From NCBI GenBank assembly GCA_003864495.1, contig ML133401.1, positions 2,197,373 to 2,261,372 of the forward strand: DNA of 64,000 nucleotides, given 5' to 3'. A program made the translations under genes and the position numbers. Source of the stretch: Nemopilema nomurai (lineage: Eukaryota > Cnidaria > Scyphozoa > Rhizostomeae > Rhizostomatidae). The notes below the pieces were generated by a model. It worked only from the letters and a program-made list of their open reading frames with translations. It was not told where the DNA came from and made no database searches. Every line of letters starts with the position of its first letter. Positions within the stretch are counted from its first letter, which is position 1. Shown here in pieces: positions 50,430 to 64,000 of this stretch.

Positions 50430-50829
50430 TGATTCAGCAAAAACGGTGAATCAACATTGTACGTTGACCTACTGAAAATGACACCATGGAATGTTAGAAA
50501 TAATGAGTTAATCAGAAACGGTTGAAATAATGGGTCACGCAAAAGCGGTGAATCAACATTGCATGCTTCGTGAGCTGAATTTGGAAGTTTGACCGAAAAT
50601 ATAAGGCAGTCGAATATAAAACTTCCGTTTCTTTTGCAAGAAGATTATAGTTTTTGTTAATATGTGAATAGGACGTAGCGAGGAATGTAATTGATTTTTA
50701 AAAACTACTTCACAATACAAAATGTGAAAAAAACTCAGAAAGATTGCCCTGCAGTAAAGTTTCATTGCTTTTTTGTGAGGTTTGTATGTTGACCTACTTA
50801 AAACAACACCATGCATTGTTAGAAATAAT
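50430..50829. repeat. Local short-repeat cluster
   Basis: ACGGTGAATCAACATTG (near 50443) recurs as GCGGTGAATCAACATTGCA (near 50545). GTTGACCTACTGAAAATGAC followed by GTTAGAAATAATG (50462-50505) recurs as GTTGACCTACTTAAAACAAC followed by GTTAGAAATAATG (50789-50829). The pieces are dispersed direct repeats from local duplication, with no coding meaning seen. Confidence 0.55.
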
Positions 50830-52770
50830 GTACTCTCCATGGGAGTTTCAACCCTACACACATAATCCAGCAGAAAGTGCTTCTAAATTGATGCCCACAC
50901 GTGTATTGCGATTCTCGAAATGGCTGGGCACGTGACATGCGCAAGATTAAATGCTCTCTTTCTTTCTGTACTTCTACATGTAACAAATTCTCATGATATA
51001 CATAAAGATCACCTCTAATTGGTTCCAAAGCGTTATATTGTACCAGCCAGCGTCATTTTCTTCAAAACTACATTGTAACCGAACGGAGCTGAAAAGCAAA
51101 GCAAGTCTGTGAGAAAATGCGCCCGTTACATCGTGTTGAATTTTCACCGCTTTCAAAAAATAATTCTTGCATGCAAACACTTTAAAAAACATTCAAAAGA
51201 CACTATGAGGTTTAAAAGAATGAATTTATCCAATAGAAACATGTACTATAGAAACTGAAATGCTGCAATAACTCACATTCTTGCTTCTCAAGGTCCAACC
51301 TTCCTAGTCCCACCGTCCGCGACATCAGCTCTGCCTGAATGGCACAAAAACCGAAGGTCGCATTGGCTTGACACGTAGCTAGTGCATTCTGGGATGGCTG
51401 CACGCATATGGTTTCCAAACATAGCATAGCTCTGACCTAAAGGGAATTGCTTCCCCAAGATTTGCAGCCAATATGAAAGAGGTGTGTATAACAAGAGGCC
51501 CAAGGCATGACCAGTGAAGTCTCAAGCGAGAAAGCCATTCGAATTTGCCGTCCCGCTAGGATATTTTCAGAACACGCCGAAAGACCTTTGTTGCTGAAAG
51601 AAATGCTTCGCGTTTAAGGAGCTTTCCACTTTTTACAAAGGATTGAAGAAAAGGCATAACTAGTTATTTAGGTATATGAAATTCAGGCAGTTTAAGGTTC
51701 CCAAAAGGCATGTTCGAGGTGGGAAATTCTTCGTGAGCATCTGTCCGATTTTCAGAATTTGGTGAATAAAACAATTAGAATTGATTTCGAATACTCGATT
51801 CAGAATAGTCATCGGGTCGTGTTCAATGAGGAGAGAAGTTCCATTTATGATCGAGTGTCTTCGGATTTTCCTTAGTGCCTTGGAATGCCTTATTTGCTAT
51901 AAATAAATTAATAACTTTGGCCTCATCATACAATTTTCTCACTTGTCTGATACTCACAACCTGTTTTTTTTCGAGGCAAACGCCGATACATATTTGGGCT
52001 TCTTTTCTTAGCCCTCCTCTACCATCCTTCGCCAATACTTTGTTGCAACAGAACATGGTGACATGCTATGTTTTATTAATTTCTTGCTCCCGATCCCTTA
52101 AAACTATTTTGCTGTAAAATTCAAAATCGTTCTATCGTTGTTTTCTCTGTTTCTTGATCTCAAAGAAATTTTAAGAGAAGGCAACATCAAAAAGCGATAA
52201 TCATCATTTCATCCATTAAAAAACGTAAACTAGCCTACCATGGTTTATGGAAAAAGGGGTTTTTAATATAAAACATACACCCTAAACCATTCTTCAAAAA
52301 TTATAAAGGCTCAATTGAATTTTATGTTTAATCAATATTTGATAATTGGTGGTATAGAAATTACCAGCCAAAACAGTACGGCGGAAAGCAACGAATAGAG
52401 ATTAAGGTTTGCCAAGAGAAATCACCAACATGTTTCATTCAAATCTTTATAAATAAAATTTAACTAAATTTTAATTAAATTAACTAAATGCTAAGTAATA
52501 AATATTGTTCTGATGGCCATGGCTCTTGAGAAATCCTCAATTCCAAAATCTCGAAATTTTAAAAAAATTTCAAAAATGCATCGTAACTGTAAAATTTCCG
52601 TAGTTGGTTTAGTACAATAAGGACAATACTGATTTTTTACCAATGATATGAAGTAAATGTCTGCGTTAAATGGTGATAAAAAGTTCTGGCCTCAAAACAA
52701 CTTTTGCTTGAAATAGACAGTCTTGCTGTCTCTTACAAAAAAGACAATCAAATTTACGAGGCAAGCAACA

Positions 52771-52937
52771 CTAGCAGGGGCACATCTAAGGGAGGGGGGT
52801 TGTGGAGGTTACAACCCCTGCCCATTTTGGCAAGGAAGTGAATTTTGCCCAACTCCCATGGAAATTAAATGTCTTTATGCTCCATTTCTACCACGAAACC
52901 CCTCCCCATAAAATATCCTAGTTGGGTCCCTGACTAG
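52771..52937. mobile_element. Possible MITE fragment with CTAG-ended inverted termini
   Basis: The segment begins CTAGCAGGGGCAC and ends GGGTCCCTGACTAG, whose reverse complement is CTAGTCAGGGACCC, giving weak terminal inverted repeats. The interior is C/G-tract rich and unlike the flanks. Only one copy is seen in this window, so this is a tentative call. Confidence 0.3.
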
Positions 52938-53177
52938 TATCTATTTTTAAGCAACTTATACAATCAAGCAATTTACGATGTTTAGACATTTTACGTAAAA
53001 TAATCGCACAAGGTTTTGGCTTTAAAAAATATAGAAGGAAATGCTTGCAATTTCTTTCACAAAAGGGGATCTTGCTGAATCTCGCTGATGCCAAAAAACT
53101 CCATTTGCAACGATGGCAGGAGATCACTTTACCAATGGAATAGTCAACTTTAGCCTCAAAATACCGATTCACAAGCT

Positions 53178-54110
53178 TTAAAAACATGACAAATTGTTCA
53201 TCAAAGAGTGAAGAGATAGATCAGGATCCGTAAACTGACCCGCACACGCCTGAAGAGAATGTTCAAATTGGTTAACAAAAGATTGGGGTGATGCGTGGCT
53301 CCAAGTTTGACTGACTGGAAGGAGCTCTCGTGACGTTTGTTCGAAACTCTCGGCTGCGTCATGAAGAGCACTTTTCTCCGGCGGCTGATCGCTATACACC
53401 TTGACAACAGCAACAACCGCAAGAAACGTACGAGGGTTTATAATATCCAATTTTCGAATACTGGCCTTTATGGCTTGTGGCATTCGTGTGGGAATGTAAA
53501 CGAATTCTTGGCTGCCAATGGGCTTCGAAAGTCTATCAACGGCATTTGTTGACTTTTGGAGAATCAGTTTTGTCATTTCGACGTCCATGTTGAAGAGGGA
53601 ATGGTACAAGGCCGGGAGCCTCGGATGAATCCAGCTCGTGATTTTGGCCTCTTTCATGACACACGCCCCGGCGTCAATCAAAGCTTCGGCGGTGGCCAGC
53701 AACCCGTGCTTGATGGCGTGATGTAGGGCCGCCAGTCCGCTGACGTCAGTGGCGTTTACGTCATAGCCAAAGTCGACAAACAAGGAAACAAACTGCTCAA
53801 AAACACCATCCACAAGAACTTTCTCCAAGCACGATTCGCAGGCATTATCGAGGAACTGCTTCTCGTTTCCTTGCTGCAGTAGGTGTTTTCTTAGACTCTC
53901 CTTACTCCATTTCAAATTCATATCAATTCTAGCCCTTCTGCACGCATCCTTCCACATAACTTTCTGCTGGCAAACGTATATAAGAATCGGCAAGTTCCTG
54001 TTTGCAAAATGACTTTCATTCGTCAAAACCTTTCTGCATTTCGAAACGTCGAGGTCGGCAATGCCAGCATGCAGCAATGCTTCCAAGGAACGATGCTGTC
54101 CAAAACCCAT
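53178..54110 (-). CDS. Intronless ankyrin-repeat protein, 310 residues
   Basis: An uninterrupted frame from ATG (54108-54110) to a stop at 53178-53180, by far the longest non-repetitive frame in the window. Residues about 95-153 carry one complete ankyrin repeat and the end of another: FVDFGYDVNATDVSGLAALH, HAIKHGLLATAEALIDAGA. Weaker repeat-like helices occur at 165-190 (LYHSLFNMDVEMTKLILQK) and possibly 8-25. The C-terminal 80 residues are helical and polar with no SOCS box, death domain or transmembrane helix. Ankyrin repeats mediate protein binding, so a scaffold or adaptor role is likely, but no partner can be named. No splice sites are needed; it may be a retrocopy or a genuine single-exon gene. 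Neighbours give no functional hint. Confidence 0.7.
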   Translation of the reverse strand: MGFGQHRSLEALLHAGIADLDVSKCRKVLTNESHFANRNLPILIYVCQQKVMWKDACRRARIDMNLKWSKESLRKHLLQQGNEKQFLDNACESCLEKVLVDGVFEQFVSLFVDFGYDVNATDVSGLAALHHAIKHGLLATAEALIDAGACVMKEAKITSWIHPRLPALYHSLFNMDVEMTKLILQKSTNAVDRLSKPIGSQEFVYIPTRMPQAIKASIRKLDIINPRTFLAVVAVVKVYSDQPPEKSALHDAAESFEQTSRELLPVSQTWSHASPQSFVNQFEHSLQACAGQFTDPDLSLHSLMNNLSCF

Positions 54111-54296
54111 GCTCTCTCAGTACTGTCTTGATGCCAAATTAGAGCTACCTAATTTGAAGGCAGCTTTTACAATGTTCCATCATCGCATCGTGGGCATTTA
54201 ACCGCATTGACGCACTTCCTGCTACTGCAAACTTATCAGGTAAACACTTATTTGTGCGACCTCTGAGATGAACTCACGCTATATTACAGCCCTGGA

Positions 54297-54660
54297 TACC
54301 GTAAACGCTTTTTCAAGCCCCCCTCTCTTTTAAGCCCCTCTCTTTTTTAAGCTCTCTCTCTCTTTTACGCCCCTTCTCTATTAAGCCCCCTTTTCAAGCA
54401 AAAACTTGAAATAAGCCCCCTCTCTATTAAGCCCCTCTAGCTACCAAGAACACTTAATGTGAGATGTCAAAAAACATTTAATTTGAGAGACTACCTCATA
54501 ATTTTTTTACTTTTGATACGTCCAATTTCTTTTTCCAAACTAGTAAGAGTCACGGTTTTCTTCCTCATTTTTTAGCAAAACATTGATAGAAACATGTTTG
54601 TAGTATTTTTACTTTAGCTTTTTAATAAGCCCCCTTTCTCTCAAGCTCCGTCTAAAACTG
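54297..54660. repeat. C-rich dispersed repeat related to 3745-4168
   Basis: Starts ATACCGTAAACGC, then several AAGCCCC(C)CTCTCT blocks to 54437, an AT-rich centre, and a last AAGCCCCCTTTCTCTCAAGC block near 54626. The ATACCGTAAA end is the reverse complement of the right end of 3745-4168. No coding capacity. Confidence 0.55.
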
Positions 54661-54839
54661 AAGAATGTAAATGTAATTTTACATTCCCCGGGCTTCCAAC
54701 TGCAAAGGCAACACGGAAGCTAATGGCTACGGCAAGCAGATATTCAATCATCTTCCTTTCGTCCTAAAAAATACACCACAGCCGTTTTCCTTCCAGATAG
54801 GATTTTTTCTGATAGCATCACAATTTTTGCCATGGCATC

Positions 54840-54990
54840 GCAATTTGTCGCCCTTTATATTTCCGTGTTTTTCAATTTATTTCCTTCTTATTTCTCTTAT
54901 TCTGAATCTTAAAAGCCACGAAAATTCTGCAAAGTTCTGAACTTTGATAGTACGCAACAATGGTGTTGTTAAATATACGTTGCATTTCGT
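54840..54990. repeat. Dispersed repeat F, copy 1
   Basis: Shares GCAATTTG, CATTTCCGT-like, CTTATTCTGAATCTTAAAA, AAAATTCTGCAAAGTTCTGA and a TTGATAGTA-like block, in order, with 57085-57220. The two are diverged copies of one interspersed sequence. Confidence 0.45.
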
Positions 54991-55183
54991 TGCATTGCGT
55001 TCAAATCCACAAAGAGCCGATGCAAGTTTCCCTTTTGCCCTTTCTCTACTTTGTGCGTGCAGTATGATTTTATTACTTCGTGAAAGGGCAATCGCGTGCA
55101 ATCTCCTTTCCCCGTGTGATGTGAATAAGGCTAGGGCTGGTGGCTTGGATCAAACCGCTGTTTTGCCGAAGGTTGAACCCGAC

Positions 55184-55428
55184 ACACACGCTTTTTTAAA
55201 AAGGAACCTACCACAAGGCCTAGTTCCAAAAGTTCCTCAAATTCGTAGACCTCAAATCATCAGATTTTAGTTTTAAAAGTTCCTTAAGTTCTCACTTTCG
55301 GTGTTTTGACTACAATAAACTTTAACACTAATTAGAGAGAGAGGGGCGAGACAGCATATGCGGAAACTACTCAACGAAACATTTGAAACACGAATCTATG
55401 CGAGTATTGGCTGCAAATGAATGGAACG
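55184..55428. repeat. Dispersed repeat E, copy 2
   Basis: Partner of 11123-11371; see that entry. This copy has CACAAGGCC for TTCAAGGCC near its start and lacks a short segment near its end. Confidence 0.85.
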
Positions 55429-55544
55429 GGAACGTGTATTGGTTGAACCTATATGTTCTCTATCTTGAGGAAAAGTTATTGATTCATATATTCAAACCAC
55501 AACGAACTCTTTGTGGAACACTGGGAAGTTTTGCGGTAGCGAGA

Positions 55545-55695
55545 AACTGCAGAAACATTATTTTTGCAGAAACAAGTACTTTTCGTCCGTTAATTTTCAA
55601 AAAAATGTCAAACGCGGGTTGAGCAACACCAGGGGGTTGTAAGAAGTGCGCATGACTTGCTGCCCCACGACAAATCAGCTTTCACTTCAAAACAC
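55545..55695. repeat. Diverged dispersed repeat, copy 3
   Basis: Weaker relative of 5250-5500 and 30770-30960: CAGAAACA, AGTACTTTTCGTCCG, GGGTTGTAAGAAGTGCGCATGA and GACAAATCAGC appear in the same order. Confidence 0.35.
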
Positions 55696-55722
55696 TTTTT
55701 ACAAGAATCCAAGTGTAAACAT

Positions 55723-55737
55723 ACGTGACGTCACGTG
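55723..55737. promoter_or_regulatory. CRE/E-box composite palindrome
   Basis: ACGTGACGTCACGT is a perfect 14-bp palindrome containing the cAMP-response element TGACGTCA and overlapping an E-box CACGTG (55732-55737). It lies 1.6 kb upstream of the ankyrin gene and 0.6 kb downstream of PCCB, in repeat-rich DNA. Binding is plausible; its use as a promoter element is not shown. Confidence 0.3.
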
Positions 55738-56308
55738 AGTTATTTGGCTCAGTGCTGTTTCCAAGCCAACCGCCATTGGTACGTAGGACCGAGTGCCTGG
55801 CAAATGTCAACACGAATGTGCGCTGAACATTCAGCTGCTGAAGATGAATCATTAACAATGAATTACCAAAAGAGAACATGGGCCCATAGTACAGGCAATC
55901 ATGTAGTGGCGACCTATTTGTGCCGTGACGGTATCGAAGAGGCGTTGTGAAGATTAAGAGCAGCGCATCAGACGTGAACCTATGAACAACGCATCAAATA
56001 AACCACATAGCAACTTCAGAAATATTCCTGCAGCCCTTATAATTCTCCGTTACAAAAAGGCTGCCTTGGCGACTGCAATCTTGAGAAAATTTGAAGCTGA
56101 GAAAAGACATAAATACGCTCTGCAGATGGGATAAGCGTTAGTTTAATTCGTATAAATAAAAATATTTCAAATTACTTATTTGGTTTGAATGCTTTTGGTT
56201 GCAGCGAAGAATTGCTTTTCGAAATGGCTCTTATTTGTAACAAACACTACGCAAGATCTACAAAGCAGCCCCTTTCAAAATTGGGTCACAGTACAACATC
56301 GTCATGGC

Positions 56309-61025
<4,717 letters not shown>

Positions 61026-61499
61026 CTGCAAATGCGAGAAATCGTATATAAAGACACATGAATTCAGGTTAAGTGACAAAAACGATCTTTCCTCTGCTTA
61101 TTTTGTTCGCAATACCTTTAAAAACAGATTGATTGTCTGAAACGGCGTTATCATCATAAACAAGTTGATCTGCTGAAGTCCAAAGTCAGCCAGGCAGGAC
61201 AAAGAGAACTTGAAATTTGCCTGGTTTCAAGGTATGGTTGCACACGCAGATAAAAATGTCCTTCTCCAGCATGGTACTAACAAGGAGATTAGTCAATAAT
61301 CTTTTGAAGCAACCTAACGTTTGCAGGCCAATAGCACATGCTGGCAGGAATACTAATTCATTGACAATAGGACAAATTACCAAACAGTCTTTACCCGAGG
61401 GGCAGCGCCTACCCCACAGCCCCCCAGTAAATTCCCTCTCCCCAACGTGTTGTGTGGTGTCATATTGTTCTGGAGCATAACTTCTTCTTCCAATGCAGT

Positions 61500-61661
61500 C
61501 ACCGCGGAGCGTTGAGAAAAGTGGGGGGTCTAAAAAAAGTGGGGGGGGGGGCTAAAACCATTAAAAAGAGGCTTTATAGGTAGTTTATTATTAAATATTT
61601 CGCATTTTTTGCAAAAAGTGGGGGGAGGCTAAAGCCCCCTCAGCCCCCTTGCTCCGCGGTG
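61500..61661 (+). mobile_element. MITE with perfect 11-bp terminal inverted repeats, copy 3
   Basis: CACCGCGGAGC (61500-61510) and GCTCCGCGGTG (61651-61661) are exact inverted repeats bounding a 162-bp element. Inside are two G-tract modules (AAAGTGGGGGG), a central AAAGAGGCTTTAT and a TATTTCGCATTTTTTGC block. It is the best-preserved of three copies (others at 12352-12508 and 16195-16306, inverted). No coding capacity. If the PCCB gene continues to the right, it sits in a PCCB intron. Confidence 0.8.
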
Positions 61662-61912
61662 CCTGTAATGACCGAATTATTGATTGCAATTCAATGTAAA
61701 ATCGTGCTTCACCATTTTCGTTCTGTGATGCTAGGGTGAAACACTTTTATTAATTAGCACAGCAAGCTCTTCTGCGGTCACAAAATTTCACCGCGGAATA
61801 ATATTGATCATAACAGAATAACAGTTGCTGAATGGATTGACCTGGATCAGAATTTGACATTGATGTGAAATTTGATTGACATTGTCTGACTACCTGAGTT
61901 GCTTTGAGAAGA

Positions 61913-61928
61913 GGGGGGGGGGGGGGGG
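61913..61928 (+). repeat. Poly-G run
   Basis: Sixteen consecutive G residues, possibly G-quadruplex forming. It lies between the MITE and the duplicated segments. Confidence 0.9.
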
Positions 61929-62277
61929 TTCACTCTTTGTAGACCACGTAATTGGGTCGCCTCAACCAACCTCACCATAAACCCAGTTTAAATGCATAAA
62001 AATAAATCATCTCCCCCCTGACAGATTGGGGCATTTGTCACTCAACAGAAAATAAATAAAGAAAATGAAAAGTACCAAAATTCAAAATAGTCCGACAAGA
62101 ACTTCAGGAGATCCATAAAGAGGGTGTTTTGGGGGCTTTTTATCACATGGTACCATCGTTATGAGACCCGGGTTGGCCTAATCCAAACCCTCTGAGACGG
62201 ACAAAGCACAAGGACGCTACGTCACAATGTTTCTCATTGAATTTTATTTGGAAAATATAAAGCTCTCCTCAAAGCTG

Positions 62278-62555
62278 AAAAAACACAACTGTTTATTAGA
62301 ACACAAACACACACACAACAAGGATTTAAGATCGCTATAGAATCATGAATGTTGATCATGTTAGAATCTGAAAAGAATCGAACAAATGGGGATTAGTATC
62401 CAAGAAAGGTGTTTGCCATCTGAGGAGCAGAAGACAATAAAAGGACAGTTCGATTCCAGAAAGGTAATGCAATCACAAGGGGACAAAAAGTGGCTCACGC
62501 ACAAGGCCTTGTTGAACAAGGTATCAAATTATCAACAGGCAACCATTCTGTTCTA
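62278..62555 (+). repeat. Duplicated segment of about 275 bp, copy 1
   Basis: Direct-repeat partner of 63093-63362. Shared landmarks in order: GGATTTAAGATCGCTATAGA, ATCATGTTAGAATCTGAAAA, GATTAGTATCCAAGAAAGGT, AATAAAAGGACAGTTCGATT and TATCAAATTATCAACAGGCA. This copy has a short CA-rich insertion near 62303-62320. Confidence 0.9.
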
Positions 62556-63092
62556 GGATAGGGCGTTTCATTCGAGAGCTTTCCCGGTTTAAATTGAGAT
62601 TTGATTAAGTTCCCGCAAATTATTCGGCCATTTTGAGCAAGGGTCGGAGCCAAAAGGTTGTTGGCGGTTCTGGTAATTTGGTGCTTTATTCTTCAAGAGG
62701 TTTTGGATACGACCAAACATCAATTTTACGACTACCATAACGAGAGCTATTTGTTAATATGAAACGCTGATAAGTTTAAAGACACGTGCAAAATAGGTAG
62801 AGACAGGAATTAATTATAAGTAGATAGGTGTAACAAGTTATTGTACAAAAAAGCAACTGAACATGAAGTAGCAGGTGACATTAATCTCAAAAAGAGAAAA
62901 TCGTTGAAAGCATTCTCAGCAAATGAGAACAGACAAAAGCTTCCAATGAAGCAAAATTTCAAACAGTTATTGCGCAAAAATACGCCTGTTATGGGCCAAC
63001 AAAAATCTTTCTCGAAGGCTTTGTTGCAGTATCATACCCTTTTTAACTACCCCTTTTAAACCATTCTGTTTCCCATATCCAAATCAACAAAT

Positions 63093-63362
63093 GAAAAAAC
63101 ACAACCGTTTATTAGAACAAGGATTTAAGATCGCTATAGAATCTTGTTATGTTGAATATGATCATGTTAGAATCTGAAAAGAATTCGAACAAATGAGGAT
63201 TAGTATCCAAGAAAGGTGTTTGACATCTGAGGATCAGAAGACAATAAAAGGACAGTTCGATTCCAGAAAGGTGATGCAATCACGAGAGGACAATATGTGG
63301 CTCACGCACAAAGCCTTGTTGAACAAGGTATCAAATTATCAACAGGCAACCATGCTGTTCTA
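63093..63362 (+). repeat. Duplicated segment of about 275 bp, copy 2
   Basis: Partner of 62278-62555 in the same orientation, separated by about 540 bases. Divergence is modest (scattered substitutions, a TGTTATGTTGAATATG variant near 63145). The ends do not carry TG...CA, so they are not obvious LTRs. Confidence 0.9.
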
Positions 63363-64000
63363 ATACTCTATAAGAACAGCATTTGATAGCTCTTTAAGAG
63401 AGGACTATAAAAAAATAAACTATGATGCAGTGTTACTCTTCCAAAGTGCTATTCTACAACCGCTCTACAGATAACAGTTATAATGAGTTTGAACGTTTAG
63501 GATAGCTGAGTTGGTGGGTGGTTCATTTATGGGGCAGTGCTCCAGTTTATCGCACATCTCCGAAATAGAGCGTCTCTCGGCTCCAGCTTACTTGAACTCG
63601 GCTGCCAAAGAAGGTCTCAGGCCATTCATAATACCCCAGGCCTTTCTTTGTAACTTGTTTGTCGCTGCAACTGTTCCTAACAGAAATCTCATGAACTGGT
63701 TGCATCAGGATCGAGTAACGTCTTTATCAGCTCTAGTAGTAACCTTTCCTCATAAGAACTGGCACCCATTTTTCGCTGCACTTCCTCTTGTCTCCTTTCC
63801 ACGACGGAAAAAGAACGATGTAATTCTAAAAGCGACTTTGGACACGTGTAATCGCAAAGGTGACACTGTGAAAGAACATTTCTGAGCGACAAGCAATTGC
63901 TAATTATCTTTTCTGCAGGCAGCGAGCTCGGACAACTAAAACATTTGACAACAGAAACTATCAAAACGAAGATTAAAGTGTCGATTTTGTCAATTTTCCT

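Larger units (their letters stand above)
49493..53177. other. Region between the palindrome and the ankyrin gene, no supported gene
   Basis: Frames of 60-100 codons occur on both strands but none shows a domain or splice-linked partner. It contains the small repeat cluster at 50430-50829 and the element-like segment at 52771-52937. Confidence 0.4.
54111..56308. other. Region between the ankyrin gene and PCCB, repeats only
   Basis: Upstream of the ankyrin gene and downstream of PCCB on the - strand. It is largely made of interspersed repeats listed separately (54297-54660, 54840-54990, 55184-55428, 55545-55695). No exon was recognised. I see no canonical AATAAA on the - strand directly after the PCCB stop. 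Confidence 0.45.
61662..64000. other. Right-hand flank, probably PCCB intron, with a doubtful ORF
   Basis: No PCCB exon was recognised here. A 91-codon - strand frame (63964-63689) has a CHLCDYTC-like double-cysteine motif followed by a charged helix. Just past its end, in another frame, comes a KAWGIMNGLRPSLAAEFK segment. This may be the remnant of a retroelement gag-like protein, but I cannot support it. The + strand frame 63511-63885 overlaps it and is no better. Confidence 0.3.

Noticed and set aside
53201..53552. Short ORFs on both strands inside the ankyrin gene
   Set aside because: They are shadows of the 310-codon frame and lack any motif.
62278..63362. LTR retrotransposon with two LTRs
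   Set aside because: The segments lack TG...CA ends and the 540 bases between them hold no polymerase or gag frame.
63689..63964. Zinc-finger or gag-like protein on the - strand
   Set aside because: Only one CxxC-type pair is visible, the frame is short and broken, and no family match can be defended from sequence alone.

Overview
This 64 kb window looks like nuclear DNA of an invertebrate animal. It is AT-rich and has long introns with canonical GT-AG borders. It carries metazoan housekeeping genes, a eukaryotic tRNA-Thr with internal A and B boxes, Tc1/mariner-type and MITE-like elements, and a satellite array. The CCCCTCTCGAATAAG-type dispersed repeats remind me of anthozoan cnidarian genomes, but that is weak inference from memory and I make no species call.

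Layout: 1.6-8.6 kb holds a complete 10-exon omega-amidase gene (NIT2, + strand). 8.6-18.6 kb is gene-poor: a tRNA-Thr(AGT) on the - strand, a 1.75 kb Tc1/mariner-like element with terminal inverted repeats and a truncated transposase, and two copies of a short MITE. 18.7-32.2 kb holds a 7-exon mannose-6-phosphate isomerase gene (MPI, + strand). 32.2-37.0 kb has no supported gene. 37.0-49.1 kb is one uninterrupted tandem array of a 72-bp monomer, roughly 170 copies, with two compositional domains. 49.3-49.5 kb is a long imperfect palindrome. 53.2-54.1 kb is an intronless ankyrin-repeat gene (- strand). 56.3-61.0 kb holds the last eight visible exons of a propionyl-CoA carboxylase beta gene (PCCB, - strand), whose 5' half was not found and probably lies beyond the right edge. 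61.5-64 kb holds a complete MITE copy and a duplicated segment of about 275 bp.

The three metabolic genes are unrelated in pathway: glutamine/asparagine transaminase salvage in the cytosol, mannose entry into glycosylation in the cytosol, and propionate catabolism in mitochondria. Their proximity suggests no operon or shared regulation. Exon borders were placed by eye from splice consensus, reading-phase continuity and recalled family sequences. The many short ORFs inside the satellite array are by-products of a 72-bp (24-codon) period, not genes. I found no CRISPR array, prokaryotic operon or defence system.
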